Shown here: positions 26,162 to 34,300 of the stretch, in pieces
Layout of the letters: each line of letters begins with the position of its first letter
Position numbering within the stretch: position 1 is the first letter of the stretch
Origin: Brevibacillus brevis
GTDB lineage: Bacteria; Bacillota; Bacilli; Brevibacillales; Brevibacillaceae
NCBI RefSeq assembly: GCF_900637055.1
Contig: NZ_LR134338.1
Coordinates: 2,242,001 to 2,306,000, forward strand
Direction of reading: 5' to 3'
DNA: 64,000 nucleotides
Notes under the pieces: model-generated
What the model saw: the letters and a program-made list of their open reading frames with translations, nothing else
Databases searched by the model: none
What the model was told of the DNA's origin: nothing
Position numbers and translations under genes: made by a program

Positions 26162-26512
26162 ATGCAATTCCTGAATGGGAAAGAGGAACGAATGTGGGCG
26201 ATGATCGTACATCTATCCGCCTTCCTTGGTTTTATCGTTCCGTTCGGCAACGTACTAGGACCTTTAATCGTATGGTTGATCAAGCGTGAAGAGGGAGCCT
26301 TTTTTTATCAGCATGGAAAAGAGGCACTGAATTTTAGCATCTCGGTAATGATTTATGCCGCAATTTCAAGTTTGTTGATCATCATTTTTATCGGTGCACT
26401 ATTATTGGGAGCCCTCTTTATTTTTTGGGCGATCTTCGTTATTATTGCTGCGGTGAAAGCGAATGAGGGAAAAGAATTCCGTTACCCGCTCACTCTCCGT
26501 TTTATAAAATAA
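26162..26512 (+). CDS. DUF4870 domain-containing membrane protein
   Basis: 116 residues from the ATG at 26162, seven bases after GGAGG; the ATG at 26156 is too close to that site. The DUF4870 outline is clear: ERMWAMIVHLSAFLGFIVPF, the polar turn LIKREEGAFFYQHGKEALNF, two further membrane segments (residues about 55-100), and the short tail GKEFRYPLTLRFIK. Function unknown; the family is a small three- to four-helix membrane protein common in Firmicutes. Monocistronic. Confidence 0.88.
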   Translation: MQFLNGKEERMWAMIVHLSAFLGFIVPFGNVLGPLIVWLIKREEGAFFYQHGKEALNFSISVMIYAAISSLLIIIFIGALLLGALFIFWAIFVIIAAVKANEGKEFRYPLTLRFIK

Positions 26513-26523
26513 CCGTTCTTGGA

Positions 26524-26552
26524 AAAGTCGTTCCGCTTGGGACGGCTTTTTG
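26524..26552 (+). terminator. Terminator after the DUF4870 gene
   Basis: AAGTCGTTCC pairs with GGGACGGCTT (with G-T pairs) around GCTT, followed by TTT. Confidence 0.8.
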
Positions 26553-26643
26553 TATTTGTTTGAATTTTCTATTAAAAAAGAGGGTGAACAGCCGTTCATC
26601 TCGAATTACAAGAGAGTGTAGTCGGTGAAGGGGGAGTCAAATC

Positions 26644-27819
26644 ATGTTGACGGGAGTGACGATAGTTGATTTTTCTCGCCATCTTCCAGGTCCGATTTGT
26701 ACGATGCGCCTCGCTGATTTGGGGGCAGAGGTCATTGAGGTGGAGCCGTTTTACGACAAAGCTCACTCACCGTTACCCAGGCCTTCTCATCCGGAAGCTA
26801 GAGAGACGGGAGCGTTTTACCTGCGTTCACATCGCAATCATAAAAGTATTTCCTTGAATTTGCGGACGAATGAGGGAAAAGCGCTCGCGTTTGCTCTGGC
26901 CAGACAGGCTGATGTCGTGGTGGAAAGCTATCGACCAGGTGTGATGCGACATTTGGGACTTGATTACGATCGCCTATGGGAGATGCACCCTGCGGTTATT
27001 TATTGCTCCGTGACGGGCTATGGTCAAAGCGGGGAGCTATACCAAATAGGGGGGCATGACTTGAATGTCCAGGCAGTAAGCGGATTTCTCTCACTGATTC
27101 GCGATCTGGAAGGCAAGCCTGTCGTTGCAGATATTCCGCTTTCTGATTATGCGCTCGGGTTGTATGCCAGTGAACAAATATGCGCGGCGCTTGTTCAACG
27201 TGCGCGGACAGGACGAGGAGCATATTTGGATGTTTCTTCGGCTGACTTGTTTAGTTCTTGGACAGGGCTGCATGCACTGTTTATGTCGTACAGCTCCTCG
27301 ATTGGACGGGAGACAGGGAGAGGAAATTTGCTGGCGTACCAGGTCTTTGAGACAGCAGACGGTCAGTATGTCGCACTTGCTGCGTTGGAAGAGAAGTTTT
27401 GGCTCAATTTTTGCCGCGCGGTAGGAAGAGCAGACTGGGAGCTATGCCACCTGGCGAGCGTTGCTGAGCATCCAGAAGTGTTTGACGATATGAAGGCACT
27501 GTTTCTGTCCAGAACCCAAGCCGAGTGGAGTGAGCTGGGCAGTGAAGTGGATTGCTGTCTGACTGCCGTTGAAGATTGGGAGAACTGGGCAGACAATCCA
27601 TACGTTGCGAACAGGGAGATAGCGTATACGCTTCCTTATTTGGAAAAGAAGTCGCCCGATCAAGAGGGGAGCTTCGCGCATCGTTTCAGGGCGGAGAGAT
27701 TGTCACCCCCATGGCACACCGATTACACGCACGAGTTGCTCAAACGCAAGCTGCACCTCACAGAGGAAGATTTGAGCAGGCTGCAAAGGCAGGGGGTTAT
27801 TCCTGCCGCTTCTTCATAG
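26644..27819 (+). CDS. CaiB/BaiF family (type III) CoA-transferase
   Basis: 391 residues. Type III CoA transferases move CoA between a donor thioester and a carboxylic acid through an aspartyl-CoA intermediate. The N-terminal VTIVDFSRHLPGPICTMRLADLGAEVIEVEP is typical, as are RNHKSISLNLRTNEGK and VVESYRPGVMRHLGLDY. The catalytic Asp is probably the one in GGHDLNVQAVSG, near residue 139. It starts with AGGGGGAGTC upstream and is followed 15 bases later by an enoyl-CoA hydratase, suggesting a short acyl-CoA pathway. The acid is unknown. Confidence 0.92.
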   Translation: MLTGVTIVDFSRHLPGPICTMRLADLGAEVIEVEPFYDKAHSPLPRPSHPEARETGAFYLRSHRNHKSISLNLRTNEGKALAFALARQADVVVESYRPGVMRHLGLDYDRLWEMHPAVIYCSVTGYGQSGELYQIGGHDLNVQAVSGFLSLIRDLEGKPVVADIPLSDYALGLYASEQICAALVQRARTGRGAYLDVSSADLFSSWTGLHALFMSYSSSIGRETGRGNLLAYQVFETADGQYVALAALEEKFWLNFCRAVGRADWELCHLASVAEHPEVFDDMKALFLSRTQAEWSELGSEVDCCLTAVEDWENWADNPYVANREIAYTLPYLEKKSPDQEGSFAHRFRAERLSPPWHTDYTHELLKRKLHLTEEDLSRLQRQGVIPAASS

Positions 27820-27834
27820 GAAAGGGTGAGAAAA

Positions 27835-28608
27835 ATGATGGAACAGGATCATCATACGCAACTGATCGTAACAAAAGCTGATGGAATCTGCACGATTACG
27901 CTCAACAGACCACACGTACTCAATGCGATGACGGTAGAAATGTTTTCCCTTTTGCAGGACGCTATCGCAAAAGCTTCAGCAGATGAGGAAGTCGATGTGC
28001 TTATTTTGCGGGGAGCAGGGGGGAACTTTTGCTCCGGTGCTGATTTAGGCGTGTTGACCGCGCTGACGGATAAGAGTGACGCTGATCAATCATTGACGAT
28101 CATTAATGATTTCATCACCAACTTGCATCAAATGCCAAAGCCTGTAATTGCAGTCATCGAGGGAGTTGCCGTCGGAGCGGGACTCAATCTCGCGTTGCAT
28201 GCTGATTTTGTCATTGCGACGGAAGATGCCCTGTTGCAGGAGCCTTTTGTCCAAATCGGTCTGACAACGGATTTTGGCGGGACATACCTTTTGCCGAGAC
28301 TTGTTGGTACGGCGTGGGCGAAGAGGCTCGCACTGCTGGGAGAAAGGATTACAGGGAAAAAAGCGGAGGAAATCGGCTTGATCTATCGAGCGGCAGAAGC
28401 CAGTCAAGTCGAAAGTGAGGTTGAAAAATTGGTTGCTGCGGTACGACGCCTGCCGAAGCAAGCGTATGCCGTAACAAAAGAAGGGTTGGGACGCTGCCAG
28501 GCAAACGGCCTAGAGTATGCTCTGGCCTGGGAAAAGCAACAGCAGCCGTCCCTGATCGCACGCCCTGAATTTCAGACGCTTGTACAAGCGAAGCTAAAGC
28601 GGGCGTAG
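27835..28608 (+). CDS. Enoyl-CoA hydratase/isomerase family protein
   Basis: 257 residues from the ATG at 27835; AAAGGGTGAG supplies the binding site, and an in-frame GTG at 27826 lies within it. Crotonase fold: LNRPHVLNAMTVEMF, the first oxyanion-hole motif GAGGNFCSGADLG (near residue 62) and the second, VAVGAGLNLALHADFVIAT. The catalytic-loop region reads EPFVQIGLTTDFGGTYLLPR. This looks like a hydratase/isomerase of the PaaG type. Coupled to the CoA-transferase before it. Confidence 0.9.
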   Translation: MMEQDHHTQLIVTKADGICTITLNRPHVLNAMTVEMFSLLQDAIAKASADEEVDVLILRGAGGNFCSGADLGVLTALTDKSDADQSLTIINDFITNLHQMPKPVIAVIEGVAVGAGLNLALHADFVIATEDALLQEPFVQIGLTTDFGGTYLLPRLVGTAWAKRLALLGERITGKKAEEIGLIYRAAEASQVESEVEKLVAAVRRLPKQAYAVTKEGLGRCQANGLEYALAWEKQQQPSLIARPEFQTLVQAKLKRA

Positions 28609-28612
28609 CGTT

Positions 28613-29038
28613 TTATTTTGGAAGTGGAATGGTTAATTCATGAATCCGCTGTCCTGTCGCTGCACTTTCCTCGAATAAAGAAAGCACAGGTGATTTTGCA
28701 CTCGGGTCCAGCTTGAGATCGATGGAAAAGCTCCCCCATTCGGGAGCGCCCATGCTTGCAGTCACAAAGCTATTTGCCAATGTCTTGTCTCCGTCCGTTA
28801 CGACGAATCGTACGTTGGCTTCGTTCACGCGGGCTTCCCCCTTGATCGTATATTGCCCTTCGCCTGTTTTGGTGATCGTAATATTCCGAAATGATTCATT
28901 CTCGTACCGTCCCTTATCCTCGCCAACAGGATGAGAATGTGTATTAGCTGCTGTGGACGGAATGATGGCGGGGAATGAGACAGCAGTCAAGCTCATGGCG
29001 AGTAAGCAGGTTGTCAGCATGTTTGTTCGAAATTGCAT
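28613..29038 (-). CDS. Secreted Gmad2-domain protein
   Basis: 141 residues from the ATG at 29038 (GGAAGG about seven bases upstream); an ATG six codons earlier is possible. A signal peptide (MLTTCLLAMSLTAVSFPAII) ends near residue 30. The remaining 105 residues match the Gmad2 immunoglobulin-like fold seen in spore germination and sporulation proteins: EARVNEANVRFVVTDGDKTL, FVTASMGAPEWGSFSIDL and LFEESAATGQRIHELTI. An exported or spore-envelope role is likely. It converges with the hydratase gene; a long non-coding stretch lies upstream. Confidence 0.82.
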   Translation of the reverse strand: MQFRTNMLTTCLLAMSLTAVSFPAIIPSTAANTHSHPVGEDKGRYENESFRNITITKTGEGQYTIKGEARVNEANVRFVVTDGDKTLANSFVTASMGAPEWGSFSIDLKLDPSAKSPVLSLFEESAATGQRIHELTIPLPK

Positions 29039-29375
29039 GTGTTTCCTTCCCTTCATTCGTTTTCCTCTCTAGGTTGGCGAAATTGGAATGGAACTATTCT
29101 TAGGGAACTTTATCCGTTGAGCAAAGGACCATTCTGTGATAAAGTAGGGATATCAAGATCCTGCGATGTACGATAGGCCGTAAATGTTTCTAACCTTATA
29201 CGTGTTTTTTGGGAGACGGAAACTGTGATGGATGTCAGGCCCACCTCCTTTTTGGATGCATGGGAAGGCTGAAGTGCAGAAGGGTCGCCCACCTGTGTGA
29301 GCGCAGGTTATAGAAACATGAGGTCAACGGCAGAGCGGGGACTTGGCCGTTTATGAATGTAATGAATTGCCGATA
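29039..29375. other. Structured non-coding region (candidate small RNA or leader)
   Basis: No family recognised. Read on the plus strand it can form several hairpins: ACGG/CTGT (29216-29226), TCAGGCC/GGCTGA (29235-29272) whose loop exposes an anti-Shine-Dalgarno ACCTCCTTT, ACCTG/CAGGT (29291-29308) and GGTCAA/TTGGCC (29322-29348). GTAC-x-AT-x-GGC near 29168 can pair with GCC-x-AT-x-GTAC near 29369 to close the fold. A possible plus-strand promoter is TTGAGC (29117) with an extended -10 TGTGATAAA. On the minus strand the same place reads as a perfect Shine-Dalgarno AAAGGAGGTG ahead of a 43-codon frame without a normal start codon. Confidence 0.4.
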
Positions 29376-29430
29376 GTACAAAAACAAAAACCACTTGGAA
29401 TTTGCTTCCAGGTGGTTTTTGTTTTTGTAC
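29376..29430. terminator. Long (25-base-pair stem) bidirectional terminator
   Basis: A near-perfect palindrome runs from GTAC at 29376 to GTAC at 29430 around the loop TTTGC, with T-rich arms on both strands. It ends the minus-strand rqcH-DUF2512-Gln-rich unit and would also stop any plus-strand RNA coming from 29.1 kb. Confidence 0.85.
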
Positions 29431-29435
29431 CTAGA

Positions 29436-29879
29436 TTAATGGGTGGTTTTGTTTTGCTTGCCCGAGCCGTGACCCTGTCCTTGTTTTTGGCTACCCTGGT
29501 CTTGGTCTCCGTGATCAACTATGGTCAGGTCTTTTTCAAGTGATTGGGAGTCTTGGGCATCTTGGAGAATTTGATACATTTGCAGGAAGTTAGCTTTTTG
29601 TCCCTCAGGAATTCCTTTAATGCGAACGGTCAGCTCTTGCGGGCTATTGCCATTTTGCTGCTGTCCGCCTTGGCTGTTCCCTTGCCCGCTGTTTTCATTT
29701 GAACTGGGCTGCTCATCGAGAAAGCTGAGAAACATCGAGTCGCTGTCTTGGTTTTGTTGGTTGTTTTGTCCGCTGTCCTGTGATTGCTGTCCTTGTCCGT
29801 TTCCGCCTTGTCCGCCTTGCTGCTCAAACAGCACGTTGAATTCGTTAAGATCGGTCTGGATGATGCCAATGACGTTCAT
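29436..29879 (-). CDS. Gln/Gly/Ser-rich protein of unknown function
   Basis: 147 residues from the ATG at 29879, eight bases after AAGGAGG. An N-terminal ordered stretch (MNVIGIIQTDLNEFNVLFEQ) and a central one (ELTVRIKGIPEGQKANFLQM, YQILQDAQDSQSLEKDLTIVD) are separated and followed by low-complexity segments made of Gln, Gly, Ser and Asn. No signal peptide. No known family. The organisation recalls small hydrophilic spore or coat-associated proteins but nothing specific supports it. It is the last gene of the minus-strand unit beginning with rqcH. Confidence 0.75.
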   Translation of the reverse strand: MNVIGIIQTDLNEFNVLFEQQGGQGGNGQGQQSQDSGQNNQQNQDSDSMFLSFLDEQPSSNENSGQGNSQGGQQQNGNSPQELTVRIKGIPEGQKANFLQMYQILQDAQDSQSLEKDLTIVDHGDQDQGSQKQGQGHGSGKQNKTTH

Positions 29880-29911
29880 CCTGATCCTCCTTCCAAAATA
29901 GAAATGATGCT

Positions 29912-30274
29912 TCAGCCCGGATGTTTGGAATGATGGACACCGTGCCGCTGTAGATAACCATGGAAAAAGTATTCCACCACCGTAATGGCAAATGCCGTCA
30001 ACAACAAACCAGATAAGGATATGGTCTGACCAAACAAGTAACAGCCAAGCCACAAGGAGGCAAACACGAACAAGAAATCAGCGGAGCTCGCAAACGTATT
30101 GTTCGTTCGGGGGAGGAACGTCAAATCAAGGACATAACCCAGTAAACTGACAATCACGCTTGCGAGCACTGCAAACATAAGGGACGTTCCCGACCACCAA
30201 AGCCCTGGAATGGCAATGATTCCGTTAAACAAGAGCTTGAGAACGATGTTCAAAGAGCGAACACCACCTTTCAT
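29912..30274 (-). CDS. DUF2512 (YndM-like) membrane protein
   Basis: 120 residues with four membrane segments: LLFNGIIAIPGLWW, MFAVLASVIVSLLGYVLDL, FLFVFASLWLGCYLFG and GLLLTAFAITVVEYFFHGYL. This is the DUF2512/YndM layout. The ATG at 30274 is close to its AAGGG; a TTG at 30253 (giving MNIVLKLL) has the better placed AAAGGTGG and may be the true start. Function unknown. It lies 16 bases after rqcH and 33 bases before the Gln-rich gene. Confidence 0.82.
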   Translation of the reverse strand: MKGGVRSLNIVLKLLFNGIIAIPGLWWSGTSLMFAVLASVIVSLLGYVLDLTFLPRTNNTFASSADFLFVFASLWLGCYLFGQTISLSGLLLTAFAITVVEYFFHGYLQRHGVHHSKHPG

Positions 30275-30289
30275 GCCCTTAGTATGAAC

Positions 30290-32029
30290 TTAGGTAGTCG
30301 CACTATTCGTAGAAGAGGTGTTTGATTTTAAACGCCGGATAAGTGCTTCATCTGGTGTCACATACAGCGTTCGCTGCTGCTCGTAGATCACATAGCCAGG
30401 CTTGGCTCCGCTTGGTTTTTTTACATGCTTGATGAGCGTGTAGTCTACGGGAATTTGACTGCCCTCTTTGGCACGACTGAAATAAGCCGCCAGATTCGCT
30501 GCTTCAAGCAACGTCTCATCCGAAAATTCACGCGCTCGAATGACGACATGGGACCCAGGGATATCCTTGGTGTGCAGCCATGTTTCTTGCGACGATGCGA
30601 GCTTGTTGGTCAAGTATTCATTTTGCTTATTGTTTTTACCGACCAAAATTTCAATGCCGTCCGAAGATAGGTACGTATCGAGCTCTGGTCTGGTATCTTT
30701 TTTCTTGCGCGGGCCGCGCTTTTTACGATCTCGCATGTAGCCTTGCTCAACGAGCTCCTCACGAATTTCTTCGGCATCTTTTAAGGTGGCATGTTCCAGT
30801 TGAACCAATACGCCATCCAAATACAAGAGTTCAGCCTGCGCTTGCTCAATCTGCTCACTCACGACGGAAAGGCTGTTTTTGGCCTTGTTATACCGCTTGT
30901 AATACGACTGCAAATTTTCCGAAGGGGTCTTTAACGGATCGAGCGGGATCGTGATGGTGCCTCCCGCCTCGTCATACCAGTTGACTGTGACGAGCTCGCG
31001 ATCTCCTCGCTTCATTTGGTGCATATTGGCGGTGATCAATTCACCGTACAGGCGGAACTGATCTGCTTCATGCGCATCTTGCAGCGTTTGCTCGAGCTTC
31101 TCGATTTTCTTTTCATTTTTATTGCGCTCACTGGTGACAAAGCGAATCAAATCGTGCGCGCGTTGTTTGACTGTGTCACGGAGTGCCTTTCCCTCGTAAA
31201 ATGCCTGCAAGCATTCTTGGACGGAAGAATAGGGGGTGGTAACTCCGATTGAGAGATGAGTCAGCTCGACGACGTGAAAATACGCTTTGCCGTTTGCCTC
31301 TACAATGGATGGCACATACTCATGAGCGTTGATTGCCTTCATCACCTGTGAAAAGGCAGCCCACAGTGTTTCACGATTCGCGAGGCCAGCTCTGTGCAAA
31401 ATTTCTTTTGCCAATAAGGGACTAATCCCGGTATAGCCTTCTACGATTTGCTTGTCCAAACGGCCGCCGTTCCAGTCGAGGGAAGAAATAAACTCTTGCT
31501 CGGTTACAGTGAGAGGGTCGCGTTTATCTTGGCTCGGAGGAGAGACATAAGGTCTGCCAGGCGTAACTTGTCTGTATTGGCTAATGGCGAGCGTCACATG
31601 CATGGCGCTATCCAAAATCATTCCGGTTATAGGATCGATGAGGATGATGTTACTGTGCTTGCCCATGATCTCTACAATAATTCGGCGGACAGCCGTGTCA
31701 CCCAGCTCATCCCGGGTGCGTACGTCGATGTGAATGATTCGCTCCATCCCGATTTGCTGGACAGATTCAATTACGCCGCCCTCACAATGCTTGCGCAATA
31801 GCATGCAAAACATCGGAGCTTCCAGCGGATTCGTGAATTCTTCTGTCGTGATATGAAGCCTCGGATAGGTCGGGTTTGCAGACAGGAGGAACTTTACTGT
31901 TTCTCCTTGTGTCCGTACTTGCATAATAATATCGCTATGGTGGGGCTGGTGGATTTTCGAGATGCGTCCTCCTACCAGTTTATGTAATTCCCGCGCAACG
32001 GAGCGGGTTACTACGCCATCAAATGCCAC
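30290..32029 (-). CDS. rqcH: Rqc2-like ribosome quality control protein RqcH (NFACT family)
   Basis: 579 residues from the GTG at 32029 (MAFDGVVTRSVAREL; GAGGTG six bases upstream), a start that matches other RqcH proteins. RqcH binds stalled 50S-peptidyl-tRNA complexes and recruits tRNA-Ala to add C-terminal alanine tails. The NFACT-N domain (GGRISKIHQPHHSDI, EIMGKHSNIILID), a central coiled-coil arm (about 280-430) and the NFACT-R domain (SSDGIEILVGKNNKQNEYL, WLHTKDIPGSHVVIRA) are all present. It was formerly annotated as fibronectin-binding protein. It is divergent from yicC. Confidence 0.95.
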   Translation of the reverse strand: MAFDGVVTRSVARELHKLVGGRISKIHQPHHSDIIMQVRTQGETVKFLLSANPTYPRLHITTEEFTNPLEAPMFCMLLRKHCEGGVIESVQQIGMERIIHIDVRTRDELGDTAVRRIIVEIMGKHSNIILIDPITGMILDSAMHVTLAISQYRQVTPGRPYVSPPSQDKRDPLTVTEQEFISSLDWNGGRLDKQIVEGYTGISPLLAKEILHRAGLANRETLWAAFSQVMKAINAHEYVPSIVEANGKAYFHVVELTHLSIGVTTPYSSVQECLQAFYEGKALRDTVKQRAHDLIRFVTSERNKNEKKIEKLEQTLQDAHEADQFRLYGELITANMHQMKRGDRELVTVNWYDEAGGTITIPLDPLKTPSENLQSYYKRYNKAKNSLSVVSEQIEQAQAELLYLDGVLVQLEHATLKDAEEIREELVEQGYMRDRKKRGPRKKKDTRPELDTYLSSDGIEILVGKNNKQNEYLTNKLASSQETWLHTKDIPGSHVVIRAREFSDETLLEAANLAAYFSRAKEGSQIPVDYTLIKHVKKPSGAKPGYVIYEQQRTLYVTPDEALIRRLKSNTSSTNSATT

Positions 32030-32141
32030 AAAGGTCACCTCAGATCAAAAAAATGGCTAGAATAATAGATAGAGAGCTGCCAGTCACAGTGTAGCATAAG
32101 TCAGAGCAAGGAGGAATCTTATCGTGGTGGGGTTGCTTCGG

Positions 32142-32171
32142 TTGACACTGCCAAGAGTTGTCTCCTATAAT
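32142..32171 (+). promoter_or_regulatory. Near-consensus promoter for the yicC-remA-gmk-rpoZ unit
   Basis: TTGACA (32142-32147), an 18-base spacer and TATAAT (32166-32171), both perfect hexamers, 37 bases before the yicC start. Confidence 0.85.
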
Positions 32172-32207
32172 AAATTAACGATTTTGCGTCTATGGAAGTG
32201 AAAACTT

Positions 32208-33092
32208 GTGATTCGAAGCATGACTGGTTACGGTAGAAAAGAAGATAGCAGAGGCTCCATTCGGGCAACAGTCGAGATTCGTGCAGTGAATCACCGCTTT
32301 TCTGAGATTGTCGTGCGCCTGCCCAAAGCATGGAATATGCTTGAGGATTCGATTCGTAAGCTGGTCGCACAGTACGTCAGAAGAGGACGAGTCGATGTCA
32401 CTGTCTCAGTGGAAGGAAAAAGTTCTTCTGCTACGGTTATGGACATTGACTGGGATGTAGCTGAACAGCTAGTCTCCATTTCCCGCGAGATGACTCAGCG
32501 TTTTTCGCTAGAGACGCCTTTAACCGTCAAGGATCTGCTGCACTTTCCTGGCGTGATACATACCAAAGAGTCAGAAGACAATGTGGAGGAGCTGGCAGAG
32601 TGGCTCCAAGACCTGGTCAGGGGCGCGGCAATGGATCTCGTTTCGATGAAAGAGACCGAGGGTAATCTGCTGCACGCTGATCTAGCCAGTCGCCTGACTG
32701 CCGTCAACACATGGACGCGGGAGATCTCCCAGTTGGCCCCACTTTGTAGGGAAGATTATAAGGGCCGACTTGAGCAACGTGTAAGTGAGTGGGCCGGGTT
32801 GACACCTTTTGAATTGGACCCTGCTCGTGTAGCGCAAGAGGTTGCCTTTTTCGCTGATAAAAGTGATATTAGTGAAGAGTTGACCCGTTTAGATAGTCAT
32901 TGCCAACAGTTTGCCAATCAATTAGGCAAAGAAGAAGCAATTGGTCGAAAACTGGATTTTCTGCTCCAGGAAATGAATCGGGAAGCCAATACAATTGCTT
33001 CCAAAGCGAATCATTTGCGCATTCAGCATCTAGCTGTCGAGATCAAGACAGAACTGGAGAAGATGCGGGAGCAGATACAGAATGTTGAGTAG
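32208..33092 (+). CDS. yicC: YicC family endoribonuclease
   Basis: 294 residues starting with GTG at 32208 (GGAAGTG upstream). The YicC_N domain opens IRSMTGYGRKEDSRGSIRAT, the family hallmark, with the motif RAVNHRFSEIVVRLP. The C-terminal DUF1732 domain ends IRIQHLAVEIKTELEKMREQ and contains GRKLDFLLQEMNREANTI. E. coli YicC and its Bacillus homolog YloC are endoribonucleases that degrade RNA. It is the first gene of a conserved block with remA, gmk and rpoZ. Confidence 0.95.
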   Translation: MIRSMTGYGRKEDSRGSIRATVEIRAVNHRFSEIVVRLPKAWNMLEDSIRKLVAQYVRRGRVDVTVSVEGKSSSATVMDIDWDVAEQLVSISREMTQRFSLETPLTVKDLLHFPGVIHTKESEDNVEELAEWLQDLVRGAAMDLVSMKETEGNLLHADLASRLTAVNTWTREISQLAPLCREDYKGRLEQRVSEWAGLTPFELDPARVAQEVAFFADKSDISEELTRLDSHCQQFANQLGKEEAIGRKLDFLLQEMNREANTIASKANHLRIQHLAVEIKTELEKMREQIQNVE

Positions 33093-33116
33093 CATGAAAG
33101 GATGGGCTGGGCCGTC

Positions 33117-33377
33117 ATGGCAATCAAGCTAATCAATATCGGTTTTGGCAACATCGTCAATGCCAACCGCATTATTTCAATTGTAAGTCCGGAGTCCGCT
33201 CCTATCAAACGGATCATCCAGGAAGCGCGTGATCGCAACATGCTAGTGGACGCGACCTATGGGAGACGTACACGTGCGGTAATTATTACAGACAGCGATC
33301 ACGTGATTTTGTCAGCGGTACAGCCAGAAACAGTGGCACAGCGTTTGACTACGAAGGATGACGAATCGGACGAATAA
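33117..33377 (+). CDS. remA: RemA/RemB family regulator (DUF370)
   Basis: 86 residues from [20 protein letters not shown], almost identical to Bacillus RemA over the conserved core ([38 protein letters not shown]). RemA is a DNA-binding activator of biofilm matrix and osmoprotection genes in B. subtilis; it forms ring-like oligomers. The ATG at 33117 fits the family; an upstream ATG at 33102 would add MGWAV. It sits between yicC and gmk as in Bacillus. Confidence 0.95.
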   Translation: MAIKLINIGFGNIVNANRIISIVSPESAPIKRIIQEARDRNMLVDATYGRRTRAVIITDSDHVILSAVQPETVAQRLTTKDDESDE

Positions 33378-33393
33378 AGTAGGAGTGTAAACA

Positions 33394-34014
33394 ATGAGTA
33401 TGGTTGATCGTGGTCTCCTTTTGGTTCTTTCCGGACCAGCTGGTGTGGGAAAAGGAACAGTTTGCAAGGCACTTCGTGAAGTAATGCCTGATCTGGTGTA
33501 TTCTGTTTCCGCTACCACACGCCAGCCGCGTCCTGGAGAGGTGGAAGGAGTTAATTACTTTTTTAAAAGCCAGGAAGAGTTCAAGCAGATGATTGAAGAA
33601 GATGCTCTTCTGGAATGGGCAGAATACGTAGGGAATTACTACGGAACACCTCGTCAGTTCGTGGACGATATGCTGAATGAGGGGCGCGATGTTATTCTTG
33701 AGATTGAAGTTCAGGGTGCTCTTCAAGTGAAAGAGCGATTCCCGCAAGGTACATTCCTGTTCCTGGCTCCGCCTGATTTAAACGAACTGGAAAACCGGAT
33801 CGTGGGACGCGGGACAGAATCACAAGAGATCATTCGCAAGCGCATGGAAGTGGCGCGTGCTGAAATCGAGCTCATGGACCACTACGATTATGTAGTTGTC
33901 AATGACGTCATCGAATCGGCTTGCGATCGAATTCAAGCGATTATTACAGCGGAGCATCTGAAAAAAGATCGTCAGGTTCACAAATATCGCAAATGGTTAC
34001 AGGAGGTTGAATAG
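33394..34014 (+). CDS. gmk: Guanylate kinase
   Basis: 206 residues. It phosphorylates GMP to GDP with ATP. P-loop [13 protein letters not shown] (near residue 10), GMP-binding [18 protein letters not shown] and the [13 protein letters not shown] segment are all standard. It starts at the ATG at 33394, 16 bases after remA (GGAGTG upstream), and its end carries the ribosome binding site of rpoZ. Confidence 0.98.
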   Translation: MSMVDRGLLLVLSGPAGVGKGTVCKALREVMPDLVYSVSATTRQPRPGEVEGVNYFFKSQEEFKQMIEEDALLEWAEYVGNYYGTPRQFVDDMLNEGRDVILEIEVQGALQVKERFPQGTFLFLAPPDLNELENRIVGRGTESQEIIRKRMEVARAEIELMDHYDYVVVNDVIESACDRIQAIITAEHLKKDRQVHKYRKWLQEVE

Positions 34015-34018
34015 AATT

Positions 34019-34225
34019 ATGTTGTATCCATCTATTGACGAATTGACCCAAAAAGCGGAGAGCAAGTACATCCTGGTGACAGTAGCATCCAAGCGTGCGC
34101 GTCAGCTTCGCGAAAACAGCGAAATTCAAGTGGTGAGACCAAAATCCAAAAAGTTTGTAGGTTTGGCACTGGAAGAGTTCATCTCCGACGAGCTCGTTCA
34201 CGAGTTTTTGGACGGTCGCAAATAA
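34019..34225 (+). CDS. rpoZ: DNA-directed RNA polymerase omega subunit
   Basis: 68 residues beginning [20 protein letters not shown], matching Bacillus omega. Omega folds around the C-terminus of beta-prime and helps enzyme assembly. The signature ASKRARQL is intact. The ATG at 34019 lies 4 bases after the gmk stop; AGGAGG is inside the end of gmk. A terminator follows, closing the yicC-remA-gmk-rpoZ unit. Confidence 0.96.
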   Translation: MLYPSIDELTQKAESKYILVTVASKRARQLRENSEIQVVRPKSKKFVGLALEEFISDELVHEFLDGRK

Positions 34226-34239
34226 GCAGTCACCTTTAA

Positions 34240-34266
34240 AAACAACCTCACGAGGTTGTTTTTTTC
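34240..34266 (+). terminator. Terminator after rpoZ
   Basis: AACAACCT pairs with AGGTTGTT around CACG, followed by seven T. Confidence 0.85.
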
Positions 34267-34300
34267 GGATTTCGGATAGGGGAGAAAGGAGAGAGTGCAG

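Noticed and set aside
29110..29292. 60-codon minus-strand frame in the structured gap
   Set aside because: It has a perfect Shine-Dalgarno inside it but no ATG, GTG or TTG at proper spacing after that site; kept only as an alternative reading of the non-coding region.
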